Shown piece by piece: positions 43,061 to 51,751 of a stretch of DNA of 64,000 nt. The notes beneath the pieces are model-generated. The model saw only the letters and a program-made list of their open reading frames with translations, made no database searches and was not told the DNA's origin. The position numbers and the translations under genes are program-made. Every line of letters begins with the position of its first letter. The stretch's first letter is position 1. Source of the DNA: Desulfarculaceae bacterium (GTDB lineage Bacteria > Desulfobacterota > Desulfarculia > Desulfarculales > Desulfarculaceae); the NCBI GenBank assembly GCA_021737145.1, contig JAIPEN010000002.1:1-64000 (forward strand), written 5' to 3'.

Positions 43061-44365
43061 CTATTTCCCGTCGAGCAGGTCCTTTTCGCCGCTCTGGGCC
43101 CGGTCCTGGTCGATCTGCTCCTCCAGGTAGGGCTCCCGGGCCACGTCGGCGTCGCCCGCGTCGCGCATCAACTCCTGGCGGCTGCCGGCCTTGGGCTTGG
43201 GCGGGAAGGGGGCCTCGGCCGCGTTGATGACCTTGTTGATGGGCACCGGCACATCCACCCCCTCGCGGTCCAGGGCCTCCTTGAGCATGCGCACCGCCTC
43301 GGAGCGCACCTTGGTGAAGTCGGCCGAGCTCTGGTCCACCCAGCCGTGGAAGCGCACCATCATGGCGCTGTCGGCGAACTCCAGGTTGCGCATGCCCGGC
43401 GGCGGGTCGTCCACCACCCCCTTCATGGCCCCGATCACCGCCCGGCCGATCTCCCGCACCCGGCTCAGGTCCTCCTCCACTCCCACGCCCAGCTCGATGT
43501 CGAAGCGCCTCAGGGGGTTGCGGGTGTAGTTGTAGACCACGCTCTTGAAGACCTGGGAGTTGGGGATGCGCACGTGGTTGCCCTGCAAGGTCATGATCAC
43601 CAGCTCGCGGGCGGTGACCCGCACCACCGAGCCCTCGTGCCCGCCCACCGCGATCCAATCCTGATAGGCGAAGGGGCTGCGCACCCCCAGCAAAAAGCCG
43701 GCCACGTAGTTCTCGGCGATGTCCTTGAAGGCGAAGCCCAGGGCCAGGCCCACGATGCCCGCCGCGCCCATGAAGGCCCCGATGAGGGCGGTGAGCCCCA
43801 GGATCTCCAGGGCCAGAAGCAGGCCGGTGAACACGAAGGCGTAGCGCACCAGTTGGCGCACCAGGTTTTGCAACAGCACCTTGCCGGCCAGGCGGCGGTA
43901 GGGCAGCTCCCAGGCGGTGACCATCCGGCCGGCCAGGTAGAAACCCAGCACCACCAGGGCGGCGATGCCCACCAGGGGCGCGAAGCTCAGGGCCTGCTCC
44001 AACACCTGCCGGAGCTTGGCCCAGGCCGGGCTCAGGTAGGAGTCCACCTCGGCCTCCACCGTGATGTGGTCCACCACGTAGACCACCCCGGCGATCTTGG
44101 ACGCCACCTCCACCGCCTTTTTATTGGACGAAAAGGAGACGGTGCGCCCGCTCAGGGTCACCACCCCGTTGCGGGCCTGGGCCTTGATTTGGCTGAGCTC
44201 CGGCACCTGGGCGAAGACCGCGCCCAGGGTCTGCTGGATGCGGCTGTCCGGGGCCTTGCCCGGCTCTATGGCCGGCGAGCCCAACTTGTCGGCCCCCAGG
44301 GCCGGCCCGGCCAGGAGCAGGGTGGCCATCAACGGCAGGAGCCATTTGAGCGATTTGAGGCGCAA
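43061..44365 (-). CDS. MscS-family mechanosensitive channel with N-terminal BON domain
   Basis: A 434-residue inner-membrane channel. The signal-like N-terminus (LKWLLPLMATLLLAGPALG) is followed by a periplasmic BON domain (DSRIQQTLGAVFAQV to VVYVVDHITVEAEV). Three TM segments and the MscS pore and beta domain follow (GAAGIVGLALGFAFKDIAENYVAG, GHEGSVVRVTARELVIMTLQGN, PNSQVF). The TTG at 44365 is chosen because GGGAGAAG lies three bases upstream and the signal sequence begins there; the frame continues upstream with no support. It is divergent from the RCK-USP/antiporter pair, suggesting a shared role in ion or osmotic stress. Confidence 0.82.
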   Translation of the reverse strand: MRLKSLKWLLPLMATLLLAGPALGADKLGSPAIEPGKAPDSRIQQTLGAVFAQVPELSQIKAQARNGVVTLSGRTVSFSSNKKAVEVASKIAGVVYVVDHITVEAEVDSYLSPAWAKLRQVLEQALSFAPLVGIAALVVLGFYLAGRMVTAWELPYRRLAGKVLLQNLVRQLVRYAFVFTGLLLALEILGLTALIGAFMGAAGIVGLALGFAFKDIAENYVAGFLLGVRSPFAYQDWIAVGGHEGSVVRVTARELVIMTLQGNHVRIPNSQVFKSVVYNYTRNPLRRFDIELGVGVEEDLSRVREIGRAVIGAMKGVVDDPPPGMRNLEFADSAMMVRFHGWVDQSSADFTKVRSEAVRMLKEALDREGVDVPVPINKVINAAEAPFPPKPKAGSRQELMRDAGDADVAREPYLEEQIDQDRAQSGEKDLLDGK

Positions 44366-44513
44366 GGTCTTCTCCCCGGCAAGGGCCGCCGCGTGGCGGC
44401 CGGTTGCTTTTACTATAGACCATTTTGAGAAGCCGCCCGGCGCCAGACAAGGGAAAAGCCTCACTTTGAGGCCGCCGCGCCGGGGCTGTACATTGCCCGC
44501 GGGACGGGAGACA

Positions 44514-45962
44514 ATGGGTTCCATGAACGAGCAAGCCCAACCCAAGCTGATGATCTGCGGCGACGGGCCGGTGGCCCGGGAGCTGCTCAAGCGCCTGGGA
44601 GAGCGCTGGCTGGTCACCCTGGTGGGGCCCGGCGGCGCGGCCACGGAGCGGGCGGTTTCCACCTTCGCGGGCACGGCCCGGGGAGTGGCCGGCGACCCCT
44701 CCAGCCCGGTGGTGCTGGAAGAGGCCGGGCTGGCCTCCCAGGACTACGTGCTGGCCCTGGGGCCCGACGACCAGGTGAACCTGGCCGTGGTCCAGGCCGC
44801 CTCCGAGGCCAAGGTGGGCCATATCCTGGCCATCTACTACGAGGCGGTGAACCGGGAGCTGTTCAGCCAGTGCGGGGCCGAGGCCCTGCTGGCCAGCGCG
44901 GCCCTGGCCCGCGAGCTGCACCACTTTTTGCAGAACCCCGGGGTGCGGGTCTCCCCCCTGGCCCTGGGCCAGGGCGCGGTGCTGGAGATGGACACCGGCG
45001 AGGCGCCCCATCTGGTGGGGCGGCTGGCCGGCTCGTTGCGCGGCCGCGACTGGCGGCTGTCCGGGCTGGTGCGCGGCGAGCGGCTGGTTTTGCCATCGGC
45101 GAACGAACGCATCCAGGCCGGAGACCGCCTGGTCATGCTGGGCCAGGCGGACATGTTCAGCCAGATCTGCGCGGACTTGAGCTGCGGCCTGCCCGGCTTC
45201 CCCCTGTCCTGGGGCCACACCCTGCTGGTGGTGCTGACCCCCAAGGACCCGGACCAGCACGAGGGCCTGCTCACCGAGGGGCTCTTCTGGGCCCTGAACA
45301 GCCGGGTGGAGCAGACCATTATCCTCTGCCGCGGCGAGCAGAGCGGCTTCCAGGACCTGCTGGACGAGTGGCCGGCCGCGGCCTCGGTGCGGGTGGAGAG
45401 CGTGCCGGAAGGCCTGCTGGACCACGCCCGCCGTTTGTGCGAGGAGGAAAAGGTGGGTCTGGTGGTGCTGGGCAAGTACGAGCCCACCTGGCTGAGCTCC
45501 CTGGGCCGGGGCGCCTTGATGGACCTGGCCGAGTCCCTGTGCGCGCCGGTGGTCTTTTCCGGGGGCACCGCGCCCTACCGGAAAATCCTGGTGCCCTTTG
45601 ACGGCGGCCCCAAGGCCGAGGCCGCCCTGGAGGTGGCCGCCGAGGTGGCCCAGCAGACCGGGGGCGAGCTGAGCACGGCCCTGGTGGAGGAGCCCGAGTT
45701 CATCCGCGGCGGCGACGGCGATGCCTGGCTGGAAAAGGCCCGGGCCCGGGCCAAGGAGATGGCTCACGGCCAGAAGCTCAAGCTCGCCGAGGTGAGCCTG
45801 CAAGGCAACCCGGTGCACCAGATCAGCGCCATCAGCGGCGACTACGACCTCATGGTGGTGGGCGGCTCCAGCCGGGGGCGGGGACTGTTTTCGCCCAACG
45901 TGGGCGAGCACCTGGCCCAAAAGGCCGCCTGCTCGGTGCTGGTGGTGGCCGAGAAGGGCTGA
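44514..45962 (+). CDS. RCK (TrkA-N/C) plus universal-stress-protein fusion, antiporter regulator
   Basis: A 482-residue cytoplasmic protein. Residues about 8-125 are a TrkA-N Rossmann-type domain (LMICGDGPVARELLKRL, then QDYVLALGPDDQVNLAV). Residues 140-225 are TrkA-C (SANERIQAGDRLVMLG). The second half has two USP-like domains, the last being complete (KILVPFDGGPKAEAALEVA to SGDYDLMVVGGSSRGRGLFSPNVGEHLAQKAACSVLVV). GGGAG precedes the ATG at 44514. The antiporter gene starts 8 bp after its stop, so this is probably the ligand-sensing gate or regulator for that transporter. Confidence 0.85.
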   Translation: MGSMNEQAQPKLMICGDGPVARELLKRLGERWLVTLVGPGGAATERAVSTFAGTARGVAGDPSSPVVLEEAGLASQDYVLALGPDDQVNLAVVQAASEAKVGHILAIYYEAVNRELFSQCGAEALLASAALARELHHFLQNPGVRVSPLALGQGAVLEMDTGEAPHLVGRLAGSLRGRDWRLSGLVRGERLVLPSANERIQAGDRLVMLGQADMFSQICADLSCGLPGFPLSWGHTLLVVLTPKDPDQHEGLLTEGLFWALNSRVEQTIILCRGEQSGFQDLLDEWPAAASVRVESVPEGLLDHARRLCEEEKVGLVVLGKYEPTWLSSLGRGALMDLAESLCAPVVFSGGTAPYRKILVPFDGGPKAEAALEVAAEVAQQTGGELSTALVEEPEFIRGGDGDAWLEKARARAKEMAHGQKLKLAEVSLQGNPVHQISAISGDYDLMVVGGSSRGRGLFSPNVGEHLAQKAACSVLVVAEKG

Positions 45963-45970
45963 GCCGGAGA

Positions 45971-47161
45971 GTGGAGCAAGCCTATTCCCTGCTGCTGATC
46001 ACCCTGGCCGCGGCGTTGCTGCCCGGGGTGGCCGGCCTTTTGCGCCTGCCGGCCCCGGTGCTGGAGATCATCTTCGGCATCATCCTGGGCAAGAGCTTTT
46101 TCGACTTGCAGCTCCACGGCCAGTGGATGTCTTTTTTGGCCCAACTGGGCTTTCTCATGCTCATGCTGCACGCGGGCATGGAGATCGACTTCAAGGCCCT
46201 GGGCCGGCAGCGCCCCGGCCAGCTTGCCTTCCAGCTATTGGTCTTCGTGGTGAGCGCGGGCCTGGCCCTGGCCGCCGCCTTCCTGCTGGGGCGGGGCCTG
46301 TTCATGGCCCTGGTGCTCTCCACCACCTCCCTGGGCCTGGTCTTGCCCAGCCTCAAGGAGACCGGCCTGATCAAGTCTCCCCTGGCCCAGACCATTCTCA
46401 TAGCCGCCACCCTGGCCGATTTCCTCACCCTGCTGGCCCTGACCTTTTACGACTCCTGGGTGAGCCACGGCTTCACCTGGAACCTGGTGCTGCCCTTGCC
46501 CATGTTCGTGGGCTTCGGCCTGCTGTTGTGGCTGGGGCGACTCTGGGCCTGGTGGCGGCCCGAGCTGGCCGAACGCCTGCTCTTGTCGGACGATCCCCAG
46601 GAGCAGGGGGTGCGCCTGTCGTTGGCCGTGCTGTTTTTGTTCGTGGCCCTCAGCGAGCTCATCGGCCTGGAGCCGGTGCTGGGCGCCTTCATGGGCGGCT
46701 GCGTTATCAGCTTTGTCATGCGCGAAAGGGCCCAGCTCCAGAGCAAGCTGTCGGGCCTGAGCTTCGGCTTTTTGATACCCATCTTTTTCATCCACGTGGG
46801 CATGCAGTTCGACCTGGCCCGCCTGTCCGGCCCGGGCAGCCTCACCTTCGCCCTGCTGCTGCTGGCCCTGGCCCTGGGGGTCAAGGTGCTGCCCGGCATG
46901 ATGTTCCTGTTGCAGGGCCTGGGTTGGCGGGGCTCGCTGCAAACCGGGCTTTTGCTCTCGGCCCGGCTCAGCCTCATCGTGGCCGCGGCCTCCATCGGCC
47001 TCCGGCAGGGGGTGCTCACCCCGGCGGACAAGGACGCGGTGGTGCTGCTGGCCCTGCTCACCTGCTTCATCGGGCCCACCCTGTTCCGCCTGCTGGCCCG
47101 GGGAGCCGGGGCCCCGCCTTCGGACCAGCCGGTTCCCCACCCCCCGCGCACCCGTCTTTAG
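45971..47161 (+). CDS. Cation:proton antiporter, CPA2/Kef family
   Basis: A 396-residue membrane protein with about twelve hydrophobic segments. The family motifs are RLPAPVLEIIFGIILGKSFF in TM2, LGFLMLMLHAGMEIDFK in TM3 and FFIHVGMQFDLA later. It exchanges Na+ or K+ for protons. The GTG start at 45971 follows GCCGGAGA. It lacks the C-terminal RCK domain found in KefB/KefC; the gene directly upstream provides RCK and USP domains as a separate chain. Ion specificity cannot be read. Confidence 0.85.
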   Translation: MEQAYSLLLITLAAALLPGVAGLLRLPAPVLEIIFGIILGKSFFDLQLHGQWMSFLAQLGFLMLMLHAGMEIDFKALGRQRPGQLAFQLLVFVVSAGLALAAAFLLGRGLFMALVLSTTSLGLVLPSLKETGLIKSPLAQTILIAATLADFLTLLALTFYDSWVSHGFTWNLVLPLPMFVGFGLLLWLGRLWAWWRPELAERLLLSDDPQEQGVRLSLAVLFLFVALSELIGLEPVLGAFMGGCVISFVMRERAQLQSKLSGLSFGFLIPIFFIHVGMQFDLARLSGPGSLTFALLLLALALGVKVLPGMMFLLQGLGWRGSLQTGLLLSARLSLIVAAASIGLRQGVLTPADKDAVVLLALLTCFIGPTLFRLLARGAGAPPSDQPVPHPPRTRL

Positions 47162-47283
47162 CGGCCGGTTCCCCGGCCAACCTGGACTACCCCGGCTTGA
47201 TGGGTTATTCTGCCTGCCAACCGGCCGGACGCTCCCGCCCAAGGACGGCCGCGCCTGAACCGGAGACAAGAGAGGTGTCCGCC

Positions 47284-48255
47284 ATGCGAAAAATACTCAA
47301 GGTATTGCTGCCCCTGCTGCTGATCACCCTGGCCGCCGCGCCTGCCCTGGCGGCCAAACGCTTCGTGACCATCGGCACCGGCGGAGTGACCGGGGTCTAC
47401 TATCCCGTGGGCAAGGCCATCGCCAAGATGGTCAACGCCCAGGGCAAGCAGTACGGCCTGCGGGTCACCGTGGAGTCCACCGGCGGCTCGGTGTTCAACA
47501 TCAACGCGGTGTTGGGCGGCGATCTGGACTTCGGGGTGGCCCAGTCCGACCGCCAGTACGAGGCGGTGCACGGCCTGGCCGAATGGAAGACCAAGGGCAA
47601 GCAAGGCAAGCTGCGCTCGGTGTTCAGCCTGCACCCGGAAACCTTTTTCATGGTGGCCAGCCAGAATAGCGGCATCAAGGGCTATGCCGATCTCCAGGGC
47701 AAGGCCGTGGCCGTGGGCAACCCGGGCTCGGGCACCCGCCAGAACTCCAAGGACATCCTGGCCGCCTATGGCCTGAGCCTGGAGAGCCTGGGGCGCGCCG
47801 AGGGCCTCAAGGCCTCGGAGTCGGCCAAGGTGTTGCAGGACGGCCGGGTGGACGCCTTTGCCTACACCGTGGGCAATCCCGCCGGGCTGATCAAGGAGGC
47901 CACCAGCGGCCGGGTCAAGGTGCGCTTCCTGCCCACCACGGACGACGCCCTGGCCAAGCTTTTAAAAAACCGCCCCTACTATGTGAAGGCCTCCATCCCG
48001 GTGCATTTCTACGAACAGGCCCTGGACAAGAAGGATGTGCCCACCTTCGCGGTGAAGGCCACCTTTGTCACCCGGGCGGGCATGCCCGACGAGGTGGTCT
48101 ACGCCATCACCAAGATGGTGTTCACCAACCTGGCCGCGCTAAAAAAGCTGCACCCCGCCCTGGAGGTGCTCAAGCCCCGGGATATGCTCCAGGGCCTCAG
48201 CGCCCCCCTGCACCCCGGCGCGCTCAAGTATTTTAAGGAGGCGGGGCTCAAATAG
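47284..48255 (+). CDS. TAXI-family TRAP transporter substrate-binding protein
   Basis: Periplasmic binding protein of 323 residues with signal peptide ending at ALA (residue 23). The mature protein begins KRFVTIGTGGVTGVYYPVGKAIAKMVN, the TAXI hallmark, and contains FGVAQSDRQYEAV, GKAVAVGNPGSGTRQ and DAFAYTVGNP. It serves the fused TRAP permease gene 250 bp downstream, which a repeat element separates from it. AGAGAGGTG lies upstream of the ATG at 47284. TAXI ligands include glutamate and other dicarboxylates; here unknown. Confidence 0.9.
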   Translation: MRKILKVLLPLLLITLAAAPALAAKRFVTIGTGGVTGVYYPVGKAIAKMVNAQGKQYGLRVTVESTGGSVFNINAVLGGDLDFGVAQSDRQYEAVHGLAEWKTKGKQGKLRSVFSLHPETFFMVASQNSGIKGYADLQGKAVAVGNPGSGTRQNSKDILAAYGLSLESLGRAEGLKASESAKVLQDGRVDAFAYTVGNPAGLIKEATSGRVKVRFLPTTDDALAKLLKNRPYYVKASIPVHFYEQALDKKDVPTFAVKATFVTRAGMPDEVVYAITKMVFTNLAALKKLHPALEVLKPRDMLQGLSAPLHPGALKYFKEAGLK

Positions 48256-48536
48256 CCTGCCGGCTTCGCCAGCCACCGGCATACGGTGTTGCTGGCCGCG
48301 CTCGGGCCTCGACGTAGCTAACGGCTACGCCTCCGGCCCTCGCTTGCCAGGCGCCTTGTCTGCCGGCGGCTGGCTGTGCCGGAAGCAGGTCCAAGCCTGG
48401 GGCCGCCTTGTTTGCCGGCGGCCGGCTGTGCCGGAAACAGACGCGAACCGTCCCGCGCCGGCGCCGCTTTCCCCGTGATCGCCTGAACCCTTATATTGGT
48501 TTTGATGCCGCCCAACCCGGATGAAATACGCGGGCT
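48256..48536. repeat. Hairpin-containing repeat, copy B (left end lost, right arm duplicated)
   Basis: Begins directly after the TAXI stop codon and ends at the right terminal repeat 48515-48536. The outer arms are at 48268-48281 and 48361-48374, the inner stem CGTAGC/GCTACG at 48313-48329. A second, diverged right arm is at 48413-48426, giving a tandem duplication of about 50 bp. No left terminal repeat is recognisable. The start codon and first residues of the downstream TRAP permease lie in the right end. Confidence 0.75.
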
Positions 48537-50613
48537 GAAAGCGCCGAAGGATGGCGCTCCCGCTTCTGACGGCCCGGACGAGGGCCTGGCCTCGGCCCAG
48601 GCCGCGGCCGCGGCCGACCTGGGCCTGCGCGATCCCCAGGGCTGGCAGCGGGGCCTCATCCCCGTGGTGGCCGCCGCCTGGTCGGTGTTCCAGCTTTTGT
48701 TGCCCTGGGCCATCCTTTTGGAGACGGTCTACGTGCGGGCGGTGCACCTGGCCTTTGCCATGGTGTTGGTATACCTCTGCTTCCCGGCCATCAAGAAGCA
48801 CGACCTGAAGGGCCGTCTGGGCTACTTCTCCCGGCGGGAGCGCATAGGCCCCCTGGACCTGGTCCTGGCCGGCCTGGCCGGGCTGGCCGCGCTCTACATC
48901 GCCCTGGACCACCAGGGCCTGGCCCTTCGCCAGGGCGACCCGCTCACCCGCGACCTGGTGGCCGGCGGGGTGCTGGTGGTGCTGTTGCTGGAGGCGGTGC
49001 GCCGCTCCCTGGGTCCGGCCCTGGTCCTGGTGGCCATCGCCTTCATGATCTACGCCTTTGGCGGCCCCCACATGCCCGACGCCATCGCCTTCAAGGGGGT
49101 GAGCCTGAGCCGCTTCATGGGCCAGGAGACCATGTCCACCGAGGGCATCTACGGCATCCCCCTGGACGTGTCGGCCAGCATCGTGTTTCTCTTCGTGCTG
49201 TTCGGGGCCATGATGGACCGGGCGGGCGGGGGGCGCTATTTCGTGCGCCTGGCCTTCAGCCTGCTGGGCTCGTTCAAGGGCGGCCCGGCCAAGGCGGCGG
49301 TATTGGCCTCAGGGCTCACCGGCCTGGTGTCCGGCTCCTCCATCGCCAACGTGGTCACCACCGGCACCTTCACCATCCCCCTGATGAAATCGGCCGGCTA
49401 CCCGGCCAAGAAGGCGGCGGCCATCGAGGTGGCCGCCTCCACCGACGGCCAGCTCATGCCGCCCATCATGGGCGCGGCCGCCTTTATCATCGCCGAGTAC
49501 TGCAACCTGGAGTACATGGCCGTGGTCAAGGCGGCCATCCTGCCCGCCCTGCTCAGCTACCTCACCCTGTTTTTCATCACCCACCTGGAGGCGGGCAAGC
49601 TGGGCCTGACCAGCCTGCCCCGCAACCAGCTGCCCCCCTTCTGGGCCACCCTGCGCTCGGGCTTCCACTTCCTGGCCCCCTTGGCGGTGCTCATCTACGA
49701 GCTGATGGTGCTCAGGCACAGCCCGGCCCTGGCCGTGTTCCGGGCCATCGTGGTGCTGGCCGGGCTCATCGTGGCCCAGAGCCTGTGGCGGGCCCTGCGG
49801 GAGGGCGAGGGCTGGGGCGCTGGGCTCAGGGAGGCGGGCGCCATCCTGTGGCAGTCGCTGGTGGCCGGAGGGCGCAACATGATGGGCATCGGCGTGGCCG
49901 TGGCCGGGGCCGGGCTCATCGTGGGGGTGGTGAACATGGGCCTGGGCGGCCTGATCACCGAGATCGTGGAGCTCATGGCCGGGGACAGCCTTTACCTGCT
50001 GCTGGCCCTTACCGCCCTGGCCTGCCTGCTCATGGGCATGGGCCTGCCCACCACCGCCACCTACATCGTCATGGCCTCGCTCATGGCCGTGGTGATCGTG
50101 GAGCTGGGCCCCTCGGCCGGGCTGGTGGTGCCGCTCATCGCGGCCCATCTGTTCGTGTTCTACTTCGGCATCCTGGCCGACGACACCCCGCCGGTGGGCC
50201 TGGCCGCCTACGCGGCCAGCGCCATCGCCCGCTCCAACCCCATCCCCACCGGCCTGCAGAGCTTCACCTACGATCTGCGCACCGCCATCCTGCCCTTCAT
50301 GTTCATCTTCAACACCCGCCTGCTTCTCATCGGGGTGGATTCCTGGTGGATGGGGCTGTGGGTGGGCCTGAGCGGGGTGGCGGCCATGTTCGCCTTTGCC
50401 GCCGCCACCCAGGGCTATCTGCGCCAGCCCAACCGTTGGTGGGAGGGCCTGCTCCTGCTGGCCGCGGCGGCGGTGATTTTGCAGCCCGGGGCCTCGGCCC
50501 GTTTTCTGGGCCTGCCCGGGGCCGAGGCGTCCCAGGCGGTGGGCACCGCTTTGTTCGTGTTGGTGTGGCTGGGCCAGAAGTGGCGGCCCAGGGGGCGCCA
50601 GGCCGTGGCCTAG
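48505..50613 (+). CDS. TRAP transporter fused permease (DctQM type)
   Basis: Membrane importer driven by an ion gradient, 702 residues from the ATG at 48505 (a TTG nine bases upstream is possible). The N-terminal part has four TM helices corresponding to DctQ. The large part is DctM, with GLVSGSSIANVVTTGTFTIPLMKSAGYP, AASTDGQLMPPIMGAAAFIIAEY and MGMGLPTTATYIVMA. About 18 hydrophobic segments are seen. The first dozen residues (PPNPDEIRGLKA) are encoded by the end of repeat copy B and no clear ribosome-binding site precedes the start. The stop codon overlaps the stop of the convergent CDF gene. Confidence 0.88.
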   Translation: MPPNPDEIRGLKAPKDGAPASDGPDEGLASAQAAAAADLGLRDPQGWQRGLIPVVAAAWSVFQLLLPWAILLETVYVRAVHLAFAMVLVYLCFPAIKKHDLKGRLGYFSRRERIGPLDLVLAGLAGLAALYIALDHQGLALRQGDPLTRDLVAGGVLVVLLLEAVRRSLGPALVLVAIAFMIYAFGGPHMPDAIAFKGVSLSRFMGQETMSTEGIYGIPLDVSASIVFLFVLFGAMMDRAGGGRYFVRLAFSLLGSFKGGPAKAAVLASGLTGLVSGSSIANVVTTGTFTIPLMKSAGYPAKKAAAIEVAASTDGQLMPPIMGAAAFIIAEYCNLEYMAVVKAAILPALLSYLTLFFITHLEAGKLGLTSLPRNQLPPFWATLRSGFHFLAPLAVLIYELMVLRHSPALAVFRAIVVLAGLIVAQSLWRALREGEGWGAGLREAGAILWQSLVAGGRNMMGIGVAVAGAGLIVGVVNMGLGGLITEIVELMAGDSLYLLLALTALACLLMGMGLPTTATYIVMASLMAVVIVELGPSAGLVVPLIAAHLFVFYFGILADDTPPVGLAAYAASAIARSNPIPTGLQSFTYDLRTAILPFMFIFNTRLLLIGVDSWWMGLWVGLSGVAAMFAFAAATQGYLRQPNRWWEGLLLLAAAAVILQPGASARFLGLPGAEASQAVGTALFVLVWLGQKWRPRGRQAVA

Positions 50614-51530
50614 GCCGGCAGGGGCCGGGCCTGGCCCTTGATGTAGATCTTTTTCACCTCGGGATGGCGGGCGGTGATGCCCGCCTCCAGTTCGGCCAGG
50701 GCCTTTTCGATCTGGGCCCCGTTGGCCGCGTCGTCAAAATCCACGCTGATGTTGGCCAGGATGTCCTCGGGCCCCAGGTGCATGGTCAGCACCTCGTTGA
50801 CGTGGCTCACCACCGGGTGGGCGGCCAACACGGCGGTGATCCCGCTGATCACGTGGCGGGCGGCCCGTTCGCCGATGAGCAGTCCCTTGGTCTCGTAGGC
50901 CAGCCAGATGGCCGTGGCCCCCAGGAGCAGGCCGATGACGATGGAGGCCCCGCCATCGAAGTAGGGGTTGCCGGTGAGCTCGTAGAGCAGGTTGCCGGCC
51001 AGGGCCACCAGCAGGCCCAGCATTGCCGCCGAGTCCTCGAACACCACCACGAACAGGGTGGGGTCCTTGCCCTTGCGCACCGCCTGGAAATAGCCGTTGT
51101 CGCCCTTGGTCTGCTTGAGCTGGCGCATGGCGAAGAACCAGGCGAATCCCTCGAAGACCATGGCGCAAACAAGCACGATGTAGTTCACCAAGATGTTTTC
51201 GATGGGCGCCGGCTCCAGGATATGCAGCACCCCCTCGTAGAGCGAGACCCCGGCCCCCACCGCGAAGATGAGCACCGCCACCACGAAGCTCCAGAAGTAG
51301 ACCTCCTTGCCGTGGCCAAAGGGGAAGTCCGGCTCCGGCGGGCGCTCGGCCTGCTTGAGGCCCCAGAGCAGCAGCACCTGGTTGCCGGTGTCCACCAGGG
51401 AGTGGATGCCCTCGGAGATCATGGCCGAGGAGCGGGTGAAGTAGGCGGCCACGAACTTGGTGACCGCCACCAGGAGGTTGCCGGCCAGGGCGGCGTGGAT
51501 GATGAATTTGGATGATGAAGTCATGGCCAT
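50610..51530 (-). CDS. Cation diffusion facilitator (CDF) family exporter
   Basis: A 306-residue membrane protein that exchanges Zn, Fe, Mn or similar divalent cations for protons. There are six TM helices, with SEGIHSLVDTGNQ (TM2 metal-site region) and FGHGKE after it, and FEDSAAMLGLLVALAG in TM5. A short cytoplasmic metallochaperone-like domain closes the protein (HPVVSHVNEVLTMHLGPEDIL). Its TM2 and TM5 sites read His/Asp-type pairs (HSLVD, EDSAA), departing from the ZitB pattern HxxxD/HxxxD at TM5, so metal preference is unclear. It overlaps the TRAP stop by four bases in a convergent CTAG. Confidence 0.85.
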   Translation of the reverse strand: MAMTSSSKFIIHAALAGNLLVAVTKFVAAYFTRSSAMISEGIHSLVDTGNQVLLLWGLKQAERPPEPDFPFGHGKEVYFWSFVVAVLIFAVGAGVSLYEGVLHILEPAPIENILVNYIVLVCAMVFEGFAWFFAMRQLKQTKGDNGYFQAVRKGKDPTLFVVVFEDSAAMLGLLVALAGNLLYELTGNPYFDGGASIVIGLLLGATAIWLAYETKGLLIGERAARHVISGITAVLAAHPVVSHVNEVLTMHLGPEDILANISVDFDDAANGAQIEKALAELEAGITARHPEVKKIYIKGQARPLPA

Positions 51531-51570
51531 AGTTTATGCACCCCCGGGGAGGGGAATGCAAATCCTGGCC

Positions 51571-51750
51571 AGAGCGCATGTTTCATGAGGGGTGTGCGGC
51601 GGCAATCAGATGGCATGCGCGCACCTGGTGCTTATGAAAAAAGCGCCTGGGCCGCCAGGGCAAAATTGGCGATTTGATCCGGCCCAACCGGCAACACCGC
51701 ATGCCGGCGGCTGGCGCAGCCGGGCCCGCGGCCTTCATGAATTGCGCCGG
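51571..51750. repeat. Degenerate repeat region, copy E (partial inverted copy)
   Basis: In the 221-bp gap between the CDF start (51530) and kinase stop (51752). Bases 51571-51592 resemble the left terminal repeat (18 of 22). Bases 51690-51745 read on the minus strand match the left part of copies A-C (arm GCCAGCCGCCGGCA at 51715-51702, then GCGGTGTTGC). The central hairpin and right end are missing. It looks like a rearranged, decaying copy. Confidence 0.55.
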
Positions 51751-51751
51751 C

